Origin: Cupriavidus taiwanensis
GTDB lineage: Bacteria > Pseudomonadota > Gammaproteobacteria > Burkholderiales > Burkholderiaceae
Direction of reading: 5' to 3'
DNA length: 64,000 nucleotides
NCBI RefSeq assembly: GCF_900250075.1
Contig: NZ_LT977071.1
Span: 434,001-498,000, forward strand
A model generated the notes under the pieces. That model did no database searches, was not told the origin of the DNA, and saw only the letters and a list, made by a program, of their open reading frames with translations. The translations under genes were made by a program, and so were the position numbers. This document shows, piece by piece, positions 48,713 to 58,328 of this stretch; position 1 is the stretch's first letter, and every line of letters starts with the position of its first letter.

Positions 48713-49174
48713 TCAACCCCAGGGGTCATAGCGGTCGGCTTCCCAGTACGGCGAGATGCCGTAGTACTGGTGGATGCTGGTGGCCCATTGCGAATCGGCC
48801 ATGGTCGGCCAGTGGTCCTTGTCGAAGCCTGGCGCGGCCTTGAGCCGGTCCTTCTCGACGCCGAGCACGAAGCACTTGCGCCGCGTGTCCAGCGTCAGCG
48901 CGGACCACGGCAGCGCGAACAGCTTTTCGCCGATGCCGAGGAAGCCGCCCATGGCCAGCACGGCATAGGCGACGCGGCCGCCGAGCACGTCGATCATGAT
49001 GTGGTCGATGGTGCCGATATCGTCGCCGGCCGGGTCAACCACCTTGTTGCCCTCGAGCGTGTCGGCCGCCATCACGAACGGGCCGGGTCCCGGGGAATTG
49101 CGGTCGATGCCGCCGACGATCGAGGCGCCGTGCGGATGTTCGGCGCCGGGCGTTTCAGGTTGGACTGGATTCAT
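48713..49174 (-). CDS. PRC-barrel domain protein
   Basis: A 153-residue protein. A PRC barrel spans about 35-105 (MAADTLEGNKVVDPAGDDIGTIDHIMIDVLGGRVAYAVLAMGG, then FALPWSALTLD), followed by a tail rich in His, Trp and Tyr (SQWATSIHQYYGISPYWEADRYDPW). PRC barrels occur in RNA-processing proteins and in small stress proteins beside BON/CBS genes. GGAGG precedes the ATG at 49174. It follows the IIAGRFD-type gene 2 by 60 bases. Confidence 0.9.
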   Translation of the reverse strand: MNPVQPETPGAEHPHGASIVGGIDRNSPGPGPFVMAADTLEGNKVVDPAGDDIGTIDHIMIDVLGGRVAYAVLAMGGFLGIGEKLFALPWSALTLDTRRKCFVLGVEKDRLKAAPGFDKDHWPTMADSQWATSIHQYYGISPYWEADRYDPWG

Positions 49175-49234
49175 GGATACCTCCGTTTGGCTGCTCGGGT
49201 AGCGGGTTGGGGCGAAATGCGTAGCGACGATGCG

Positions 49235-49825
49235 CTAGCGGCGTGCGCGCGTGTCGGCCGGCACCGGCGGTACCAGCGGATCGAAGTCGGCCCAGCGGCC
49301 ATCGACCCACTCGCCGTCGGCGCGCTCGACATCCTTGGCGCCGCCCTGGCGCAACACGGTCGCGACCGTGTCCGCCGCGGCGGTGTCCGTGCTGGTCAGG
49401 TGCGCCGCCAGCACGACCCCGGCATTGCGCACCGGCGGCTGGCCGGTGCGCGGATTGCGTCCGGCATGGCGCGCCAGTGCCAGCGCACCCGCGAGCGAGC
49501 CCAGGTAGGCACCCAGCCCGACCGCGAATACCAGCACCAGGATCGACAGCGGTGGCGTCGCGCCCAGCGCGGCGACCAGCGCCGCACCAACCGCGGCGCC
49601 CACGGCGGCGCCGATCAGCACCCCGCTGATGGCGCCCACGCCCGCCTTGCGCGCGCCGGCGTCCGCGGCGTGGTCGCCGCCGATGGCATAGGCGGCGTGC
49701 TGCCCGGGCGGGTTCACGTAGAACAGGTTCAGGTCCTGGTCGGCAAACCCCTGCGCGCGCAGCCGGCTTGCGGTGGTCTCGGCGGTGGCGAAGCTGTCGA
49801 AGCGGCCAGCGATGATGGCGGACAT
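49235..49825 (-). CDS. IIAGRFD-type protein 2 with glycine-zipper membrane segment
   Basis: A 196-residue protein. The N-terminus MSAIIAGRFDSFATAETTA and the C-terminal motif VERADGEWVDGRWADFDP are shared with the protein at 40387. Unlike that one it has an insert with two Ala/Gly-rich membrane or glycine-zipper helices (GAISGVLIGAAVGAAVGAAL and LVFAVGLGAYLGSLAGALA). AAGGAG precedes the ATG. No sigma-54 match was found upstream. Envelope association is likely; function unknown. Confidence 0.82.
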   Translation of the reverse strand: MSAIIAGRFDSFATAETTASRLRAQGFADQDLNLFYVNPPGQHAAYAIGGDHAADAGARKAGVGAISGVLIGAAVGAAVGAALVAALGATPPLSILVLVFAVGLGAYLGSLAGALALARHAGRNPRTGQPPVRNAGVVLAAHLTSTDTAAADTVATVLRQGGAKDVERADGEWVDGRWADFDPLVPPVPADTRARR

Positions 49826-49932
49826 GGTGGCTCCTTTTCGTTCATCGATGTGTTCGGAACCGCGGCGGTGCGGGTGGCAGCCACGCCGCGGCGCTTGGAC
49901 TCAAGGTGGACTAAAGGGGGCAGGCACGCTCC

Positions 49933-50694
<762 letters not shown>

Positions 50695-50712
50695 TTAGGG
50701 TGCTTGATCCAT

Positions 50713-50726
50713 GCAAGGGGCGGGCC
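50713..50726 (-). promoter_or_regulatory. Sigma-54 promoter candidate before the histone-like gene
   Basis: Minus-strand TGGCCCG-CCCC-TTGCA (core GGCCC-GCCCC-TTGC), matching the consensus at all but one conserved base; predicted transcript start about 24 bases before the ATG. Confidence 0.6.
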
Positions 50727-50864
50727 AGAAATTTGTCAGCGGCCTTGCACGCAGGCAGGCGCTGCGGCGCGCGTGTGAACGCAGCCATACCGTGGCGCGC
50801 GGCCACCGCGCGATGGCGCCGCGGGCAAGTGGTACGCGTAGCGTTGGCGCCGGGCGGGTAAAAA

Positions 50865-50877
50865 CTACATCGATATC
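50865..50877 (+). repeat. 13-mer CTACATCGATATC, copy 2
   Basis: Exact match to 38449-38461, here about 140 bases upstream of the histone-like gene's promoter, between it and the end of the kinase gene. Confidence 0.4.
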
Positions 50878-50893
50878 GGCGGCGGAGCCGCGT

Positions 50894-51808
50894 TCAGGCC
50901 TGGCGCATATGGCGCGGGAACCGGACCGCGATGCAGACGCTGACCTTGTCGCTGTCGCAGCCGTCACTCTCAGCGCTCAGCACGGCACCGTGCATTTCCA
51001 CCATGCGCCGCGTCAGCAGCAGTGCGCTGCTTTGCCGGGACGGTGGCTCGCCGCCCTGCGGCGGACGGCGGCCGAAGAAGTCGGTAAGCGCCGCCAGCCG
51101 GCTGGCGCTGCGCTGCGAATCCAGCGGCGGGCTTTCGGTAATGCGCAGCTTGACGTAATCGGGCTCGCTGAACAGGTGCATGCTGACCGCGCCGCCGGTG
51201 GGGGCGCGCCAGATGCAGTGCACCAGCAGGTGCCGCAGCAACGGCCCCAGCCGCATGGCGTCCCCGTCGATCCGGTAGGCGGCGGCATCCGCCGCGTCCG
51301 CGGCTGCGCCCGGCCCGGAGGGGAGCGCAGCCTCCGACCAGATCGCGGAGCCGTCCGCGCTCAGCGGCGACAGCAGCACGCCGCGCGCCTCGGCCGCATG
51401 GCGGCGGTCGGCAATGGCCTGCAGCGCCAGCGTGCGCAGGTCCAGCTGCTGCCAGCGGGGCGGGGTGTCGTCGGCCAGCAGCCGCACCCCCTCTTCCATT
51501 TCCTCGATCAGTGCCAGCTGCTGCTGCATGCCCGAGCGGATGCCGTCGAGCGCGCGCTGCGCCGGCGCCGGCGTGGTATCGAAGGCGCGGTCCAGCACGT
51601 AGGCCCAGCTCTGGATGGCGTTCAGCGACGAGCGCAGGTCATGCGCGGATTGCTCGATCAGCGTGCCGACCTCCTGCACGCTGCGCACCGGCTGGACGCT
51701 GCCGTTGCCGGCCGCGGCCCGCGCGTTCGGCGCCTGCGCGTCGGACGGCCGCGCGGAATCTGGCTCGGAATTGCCCGGCAAGCCGGACGGCGGAGATAGC
51801 TGCGTCAT
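50894..51808 (-). CDS. Degenerate histidine kinase
   Basis: A 304-residue soluble protein. A dimerisation/phospho-acceptor helix is intact (TLIEQSAHDLRSSLNAIQSW, His near residue 55). The ATPase domain is recognisable by order but damaged: the N-box reads HLLVHCIWRAP where kinases have Asn, the G1 region is LRITESPPLD without DxGxG, and the G2 region is QSSALLLTRRMVEMHG without glycines. It is therefore unlikely to bind ATP normally. It may be phosphorylated in trans or act as a scaffold or phosphatase. It follows the sigma-54 response regulator (gap 159 bases) and may have been its kinase. Confidence 0.75.
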   Translation of the reverse strand: MTQLSPPSGLPGNSEPDSARPSDAQAPNARAAAGNGSVQPVRSVQEVGTLIEQSAHDLRSSLNAIQSWAYVLDRAFDTTPAPAQRALDGIRSGMQQQLALIEEMEEGVRLLADDTPPRWQQLDLRTLALQAIADRRHAAEARGVLLSPLSADGSAIWSEAALPSGPGAAADAADAAAYRIDGDAMRLGPLLRHLLVHCIWRAPTGGAVSMHLFSEPDYVKLRITESPPLDSQRSASRLAALTDFFGRRPPQGGEPPSRQSSALLLTRRMVEMHGAVLSAESDGCDSDKVSVCIAVRFPRHMRQA

Positions 51809-51967
51809 GTGCGGATCGGCCGCAACGGCCCGTAGACATGGCAGGCCGGATCGGCCGGAGACATTGCCCTGCTCGGAAGCAAGAAACGTGCTCCACGCGC
51901 CCATGCCGCCACCGGGGCCGCCGCGCGTACCCGCCATCCCCGTGGTCCCAAGCGATGGCGCACGCCG

Positions 51968-53368
<1,401 letters not shown>

Positions 53369-53426
53369 ACGATCCGTCAGTGAGACCTAATGGAAACTCA
53401 AGGCAAAGCCCCGGGCGCTGCCTTCC

Positions 53427-53440
53427 GCAACCGCAACGCC
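53427..53440 (-). promoter_or_regulatory. Weak sigma-54 candidate before the response regulator
   Basis: Minus-strand GGCGT-TGCGG-TTGC, 59 bases before the start codon. Matches only the core; may be chance. Confidence 0.3.
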
Positions 53441-53591
53441 GACCGGCACCGGGTCAGCGGAAATCCGCCGGCGCGCCTCATGCGTGGCGCGTACGGCAGC
53501 CTTGGCAGGCAGAGGAGGGCACGGCCCTGACTGCGGATTCTGGTCCGCGGGGGCGGGTCCACACTGCGTAATGCCAGTCTAAGCCCGGGCA

Positions 53592-53605
53592 GGCACGGTC
53601 GTTGC
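53592..53605 (+). promoter_or_regulatory. Sigma-54 promoter candidate before the second activator
   Basis: GGCAC-GGTCG-TTGC, full consensus, 30 bases before the TTG start at 53635; would make this activator gene self- or cross-regulated. Confidence 0.6.
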
Positions 53606-53634
53606 CGGTGTCCGTCTGACACAGCTGTCGGAAC

Positions 53635-54810
53635 TTGCCGCGCAGGCGCGCGCCGCTATGGCAAGCCCCCACGCCAAAGGCTAGCATAGGAACTTCTCCC
53701 GGCAACCCGCCACCTGCAACCCTCGATCGGCCGATTTCGGGCCAGCAACCCGTGCCAGTGACCGCCAGCACTTCGCGGCGCAGCAACGCCGCCTCTTCCA
53801 GCCACGGCGCCAGCCACGGCGCCGGCACCGCGCCGGCCAGCGAACCCGCGCCGCGACGCGCCGTGCCGTCGCAGGTGTCGCTACTGTGGGAAAGTACCGC
53901 GCCCGCAATGCAACGCCTGCTGGCGCAGATCGAGCGCGTGGCGCCCACCGATGTCACCATGCTGGCCGTGGGGGAAAGCGGCTCGGGCAAGGAAGTGGTG
54001 GCGCGCGCGGTGCATGAGCGCAGCGCCCGCCGCAACGGCCCCTTCATTGCCGTCAACTGCGGCGCGATCCAGCCCACGCTGATCGAATCCGAACTGTTCG
54101 GCCATGAAAAGGGCGGCTTTACGGGCGCCATCGAGCAGAAGGCGGGCTACTTCGAGCAGGCCCAGGGCGGCACGCTGTTTCTCGACGAAGTCACCGAGAT
54201 GCCGCTGGAGATGCAGATCAAGCTGCTGCGGGTGCTGGAGGGCCGCACCTTCCACCGCGTCGGCGGCGATACGCTGATCGCCACCGACGTGCGCATCCTC
54301 GCGGCCACCAACCGCGACCCGGTGGAAGCCGTGCGCGGCGGCCAGCTGCGCGAGGACCTGCTGTACCGGCTGGCGGTCTTCCCTTTGCATATCCCGCCGC
54401 TGCGCGAGCGGCCCGACGATATCGTGCCGCTGGCACGCCACTTCCTGGCCGAGTACAACGCCATGGAGCGCACCGACAAGAGCTTCTCGGCAGGCTCGCT
54501 GGACCGCCTGGTGCGCTACGACTGGCCCGGCAATGTGCGCGAGCTGAAGAACGCGGTCTACCGCGCCTTTATCCTCGCCGACAAGGTGGTGGAGATCGGC
54601 AACCCCAACCTGGCCACGCAGGCGCCGCGGCCGACCACCGTCGACGGCGTGGTCAACGTGCGCGTCGGCACCACCCTGGCCGACACCCAGCGCGAGATCA
54701 TCATGGCGACGCTGGCGCGCTTCGACGGCGACAAGCGCCAGGCCGCGCGCGCCCTCGGCATCAGCCTGAAGACGCTCTACAACCGGCTCGACGCCTACCG
54801 CTCCTTGTGA
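53635..54810 (+). CDS. Sigma-54 activator without receiver domain
   Basis: About 391 residues. The first 80 residues are Ser/Ala/Pro-rich with no sensor domain. The AAA+ module follows (about 90-320: GESGSGKE, loop [38 protein letters not shown]), then a Fis-type HTH ([22 protein letters not shown]). With no receiver it may be constitutively active, like PspF or HrpS-type activators, and controlled by its own expression or a partner. The start is uncertain: TTG at 53635 or GTG at 53752. Its end overlaps the convergent hybrid kinase by 16 bases. Confidence 0.88.
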   Translation: MPRRRAPLWQAPTPKASIGTSPGNPPPATLDRPISGQQPVPVTASTSRRSNAASSSHGASHGAGTAPASEPAPRRAVPSQVSLLWESTAPAMQRLLAQIERVAPTDVTMLAVGESGSGKEVVARAVHERSARRNGPFIAVNCGAIQPTLIESELFGHEKGGFTGAIEQKAGYFEQAQGGTLFLDEVTEMPLEMQIKLLRVLEGRTFHRVGGDTLIATDVRILAATNRDPVEAVRGGQLREDLLYRLAVFPLHIPPLRERPDDIVPLARHFLAEYNAMERTDKSFSAGSLDRLVRYDWPGNVRELKNAVYRAFILADKVVEIGNPNLATQAPRPTTVDGVVNVRVGTTLADTQREIIMATLARFDGDKRQAARALGISLKTLYNRLDAYRSL

Positions 54811-56810
54811 GGCCCCGCGGGTCTTGCCGGCACCGGCTCGGCCAGGGCCCGCGACAGGGCTTCGATCGACAGCGGCTTGGTCAGGTGCGCATCGAAGCCG
54901 GCCTGCCGGCTGCGGCGCTGGTCCTCGGCGGTGCCGCGCCCCGACAGCGCCAGGAACCGCACCGGGCGGCCGCGCAGGTCCTCGCGCAGCGCTTCCAGGA
55001 CTTCATAGCCCGACATGTCGGGCATCTGCAAATCGAGCAGCACGCAGTCGGGCCGGAACGCCGCGGCCACGCCTACCGCCTGCTGGCCGCTGTGCACCGC
55101 CTGGGCCTCGTGGCCAAGCAGGGTCAGCAGTTCGGCCATGCTGTCGGCGGAGTCGGCATTGTCATCGACCACCAGCACGCGCCGGCGCGGCGCCCTGCCC
55201 GGCGCCAGCGTGGCGGGCTCGGCCGGACGCGCGCTGGCGCGCGGCAGGATCACGGTGAAGGTGCTGCCCTTGCCCGCGCCCGCGCTGTCGGCCTGGATCG
55301 CGCCGCCATGCGCTTCGAGGATGGCCTTGGCCAGCGCCAGGCCGATGCCCAGCCCGCTGCGGCTGCCGGCATCGCCTTCCTGCGTGAACAGGTTGAAGAT
55401 GCGGTCCAGCGCCGCGCGTTCCAGCCCGCGGCCGGTATCCGACACCGCGGTGATCACGCGCTCGGCCTCCACGCTGACAAGCACGCTGACGGTTCCCCCG
55501 CGCGGCGTGTACTTGGCGGCGTTGCTGAGCAGGTTCAGCAGCACCTGCCCGAGCCGCGCGGCATCGGCCCGCACATAGGGCGAGACCTCAGGCAGCGCCA
55601 CCACGAGTTGCTGGCCCGACGCTTCCAGCGTGGGACGGATCGCTTCCAGGCTGGTGGCAACCACCTCGTTATAGGACGTCGGCGTCAGCTCCATCTTGAG
55701 CTTGCCGGCAGTCACGCGGCCCACGTCCAGCAGGTCGTTGACCAGCCGCTCCACCTGGCGCAGCTGGCGGTCGATGATCTCGGCGCAGCGGCGCACGCGC
55801 GGCCCGGTGTCGGGGGTCAGCGCGATCACTTCGACGGCATTGCGCACCGGCGCCAGCGGGTTGCGCAGCTCGTGGGCGAGGATGGCGAGGAAGGACTGCA
55901 GGCGGCGGTTGCCGGCATCGAGCATTTCCAGCCGCAGCGCATCGCTGAGGTCGCGCGCGGTCCACAGCAGGCCTTCGGGACAACCGGCCGCGTCGCGCAC
56001 CAGCACCATGCGCGTGGCGCAGCGCATTACCGAGCCGTCCTTGCGCGCCAGCCGTTCTTCGCCAGCCCATTGGCCGCAGGCCCGTGCCGCCTCCAGCGCG
56101 GCCTGCGGGCGGCCCGCGGCGGCATCCTGGCGGGTATAGAGCCAGGCCAGCGGCCGGCCAGCCGCCTCTTCGGCGGTATGGCCGGCAAGCGCGCGCGCGC
56201 CCGCGTTCCAGCTGCGGATGGTGCCGTCGAGCGAGAGTTCGCAGACCGCGGTGCAGGGCAGGTTCTCGGCCAGCAGGCGCAGCTTGTCGGCGGCCAGGCG
56301 CGCGTGGTCGGCGGCGGCCTGCTGCACCGTGGTGTCGCGGCACGACACGATAAAGCCCGCCCCCGATGCGAGGTCGGCCGAGGTTCCCGCAGCGCCCGGT
56401 GCAGCGGCGGACAGGTCGGCCGCGTCGATGCGCCGCAGCTCGCAGCTGGCGCGCAGCAGGCTGCCGTCGCGGCGCACACGCCAGCCTTCGTCGCGCGCCT
56501 GGCCGGCCTGCGCGGCCGCATCGAGCCATTGCTGCGGCAGGCCGGCGGCAACGTCCTCGGGACAGTGCAGCCGCGACAGATGGCTGCCGGCGATCTCCGC
56601 GGCGCTGTAGCCGAACAGCCGGCGCGCCGGTTCGGGCCACGCCACGATCACGCCGTGCGCGTCGAGCTCGAACACCGCGCAGTCCTGCACCGCGTCGAGC
56701 AGGCGCCGATACCTTAGCGCCAGTTGCGCAGCATCGCCCTCCGGCGGCACCCCGCCGCAGCCTTCCACGGAGGTCGAGCGAACTTCGGTTGCCGCTTGCA
56801 GCCCGGACAT
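54795..56810 (-). CDS. Hybrid histidine kinase (PAS-PAS-HisKA-HATPase-REC)
   Basis: A 671-residue cytosolic hybrid kinase: two PAS domains (about 30-170 and 180-300), HisKA with [23 protein letters not shown] (His near 312), HATPase_c with [18 protein letters not shown] and [12 protein letters not shown], and a C-terminal receiver (Asp in [13 protein letters not shown], Lys in LTKPLS). No membrane helix. Intact catalytic motifs contrast with the degenerate kinase at 50894. It could feed phosphate to the sigma-54 response regulator nearby. The start at 56810 has AAGG upstream. Confidence 0.93.
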   Translation of the reverse strand: MSGLQAATEVRSTSVEGCGGVPPEGDAAQLALRYRRLLDAVQDCAVFELDAHGVIVAWPEPARRLFGYSAAEIAGSHLSRLHCPEDVAAGLPQQWLDAAAQAGQARDEGWRVRRDGSLLRASCELRRIDAADLSAAAPGAAGTSADLASGAGFIVSCRDTTVQQAAADHARLAADKLRLLAENLPCTAVCELSLDGTIRSWNAGARALAGHTAEEAAGRPLAWLYTRQDAAAGRPQAALEAARACGQWAGEERLARKDGSVMRCATRMVLVRDAAGCPEGLLWTARDLSDALRLEMLDAGNRRLQSFLAILAHELRNPLAPVRNAVEVIALTPDTGPRVRRCAEIIDRQLRQVERLVNDLLDVGRVTAGKLKMELTPTSYNEVVATSLEAIRPTLEASGQQLVVALPEVSPYVRADAARLGQVLLNLLSNAAKYTPRGGTVSVLVSVEAERVITAVSDTGRGLERAALDRIFNLFTQEGDAGSRSGLGIGLALAKAILEAHGGAIQADSAGAGKGSTFTVILPRASARPAEPATLAPGRAPRRRVLVVDDNADSADSMAELLTLLGHEAQAVHSGQQAVGVAAAFRPDCVLLDLQMPDMSGYEVLEALREDLRGRPVRFLALSGRGTAEDQRRSRQAGFDAHLTKPLSIEALSRALAEPVPARPAGPHKER

Positions 56811-56877
56811 GGGGACCTTGGGTAGAGGTTGGATCGATGGCGGCCTGGCCGGCCCGGCATGCCGCCGCACAGCGCCA

Positions 56878-56899
56878 AATGCCCGCGAGCGCGGGCATT
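56878..56899 (-). terminator. Hairpin downstream of the SDR gene at 57029
   Basis: A perfect 10-bp stem AATGCCCGCG/CGCGGGCATT with a 2-base loop; on the minus strand it is followed by TTT. It would end the SDR transcript. Confidence 0.55.
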
Positions 56900-57028
56900 C
56901 CAGTCAATGATAGGCGCTCGCGGCCCATGCGCCACCCGAGATGGCAGCACGCGGCCCGCAGGAAGGAAATCGGCCTCCGCGCCGCACGCATGCCCTCCCG
57001 GGCGGCGTGCGGCGCGCGCGGGTGAGCG

Positions 57029-58033
57029 CTAGCGGCGGCGCAGCTGGACCATGGCCGCGACCGCGGCCGAGGCCCCGACCACCAGTGCGGTGGTCAGCAT
57101 GGGGTAGCGCGCGGTGGTGGTGTACGGGCAGGAATGCAGCGCGGCGTGGGTACCAGTGCGCTCCTGCAGGCCGCTGCCGCTGCCGTAGAGCGCGTTGTCC
57201 TCGAGCGGGCCGGCCGGATGGCGGGTCTGCTGGGCGCGGCCCATGAAGCGGCGCATGAAGCGGTCGAAGGTGTGCGGCGCATGGTACGCGGCGGCCGAGA
57301 AGGCCTTGGCCGCGGCGCCGACGAACAGCTCGCGGCGCGGGTTTTCCGCGGCGAACAGGATCGCGTCGGCGGCCAGGGCCGGGTCGTACAGCGGCGGCGG
57401 CAGGCGCGGCTCGACGTCGAGGAAGTTCTTGGCGTGCATGGCCAGCGGGGTTTCCAGGCCGGCGGGCTTGATCAGCGTCACGCTGACCGGGGCCTGCTCC
57501 TGCTCCAGCTCCAGCCGCAGCGAATCGGTGAAGCCCTTGATCGCATGCTGCGAGGCCGAGTAGGCGCTCTGCAGCGGCATCGGGCCGTCGGCGGCCTCGC
57601 TGCCCATGTTGATGATGGCGCCGCCATGCTCGCGCAGGTGCGCCGCGGCCGCCAGCGAGCCATGCACGGTGCCCCAGTAGTTGGTGTCGAACAGCCGCCG
57701 CTGGTCTTCCAGCGGCACGTCGCAATGGCGTCCGAAGATGGTCACGCCGGCGTTGTTGATCCAGGTGTCGAAGCCGCCGAAGCGCTCGATCGCCGCATGC
57801 GCCACCTTGCCGACCTCATCGTGCCGGCCGACATCCGCGACCACGGTGATCACTTCGGTGCCCTGCTCGCGCAGTTCTTCCGCCAGCTGGTGCAGCGACC
57901 CCTCGCTGCGCGCCACCAGCACCAGGCGTGCGCCCTGCTGCGCCGCCTTGCGCGCGGTGACCAGCCCAACGCCGCTGCTGGCGCCGGTCAGCACAATGAC
58001 CTGCGAGCTGATTCTCTTCAAGGTGGGTTTCAT
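57029..58033 (-). CDS. SDR with YxxxQ in place of YxxxK and a C-terminal membrane helix
   Basis: A 334-residue SDR. TGASSGVG (about 17-24) and NNAGVTIFG are normal. The active-site stretch reads AYSASQHAIKGF, so the catalytic Lys of YxxxK is Gln; a Lys four residues later might partly replace it. The expected Ser appears in NMGSEAADG. The last 35 residues contain a hydrophobic helix (MLTTALVVGASAAVAAMV) before RRR, suggesting membrane anchoring. GGAGG precedes the ATG at 58033 and a sigma-54 candidate lies 59 bases upstream. Reduced or altered activity is possible. Confidence 0.88.
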   Translation of the reverse strand: MKPTLKRISSQVIVLTGASSGVGLVTARKAAQQGARLVLVARSEGSLHQLAEELREQGTEVITVVADVGRHDEVGKVAHAAIERFGGFDTWINNAGVTIFGRHCDVPLEDQRRLFDTNYWGTVHGSLAAAAHLREHGGAIINMGSEAADGPMPLQSAYSASQHAIKGFTDSLRLELEQEQAPVSVTLIKPAGLETPLAMHAKNFLDVEPRLPPPLYDPALAADAILFAAENPRRELFVGAAAKAFSAAAYHAPHTFDRFMRRFMGRAQQTRHPAGPLEDNALYGSGSGLQERTGTHAALHSCPYTTTARYPMLTTALVVGASAAVAAMVQLRRR

Positions 58034-58091
58034 CTGCCGCTTCCTCCAGTGGGGAGTCCCGGCCCTGCGCCGGGCGTATCGGTCGAAAGTC

Positions 58092-58105
58092 GCAAGGAGC
58101 GTTCC
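58092..58105 (-). promoter_or_regulatory. Sigma-54 promoter candidate before the YxxxQ SDR
   Basis: Minus-strand GGAAC-GCTCC-TTGC, nearly identical to 47674-47687. Upstream at 58158-58173 is the inverted repeat TTAC-N8-GTAA, a candidate activator site. Confidence 0.6.
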
Positions 58106-58328
58106 CGTCGCGGGCCCGCCGTGACCGCGGCTGCGGGGCATGACGTCCAAGGCAGATTTACAACGCCTGGTAAGAACCACATGGCGCCGGGGGCGCATCG
58201 CGATGACGCGGTGTGCCGGTGCTGCGTGCCCGCTGCGTGCCGCTGCGCGCGGTATGTAGGACGGGCGCCGATTTCAGCGCGGCCATGTGCTGCCTAAGCT
58301 GGATGCATCCATGCAACCGGCGACCGCC

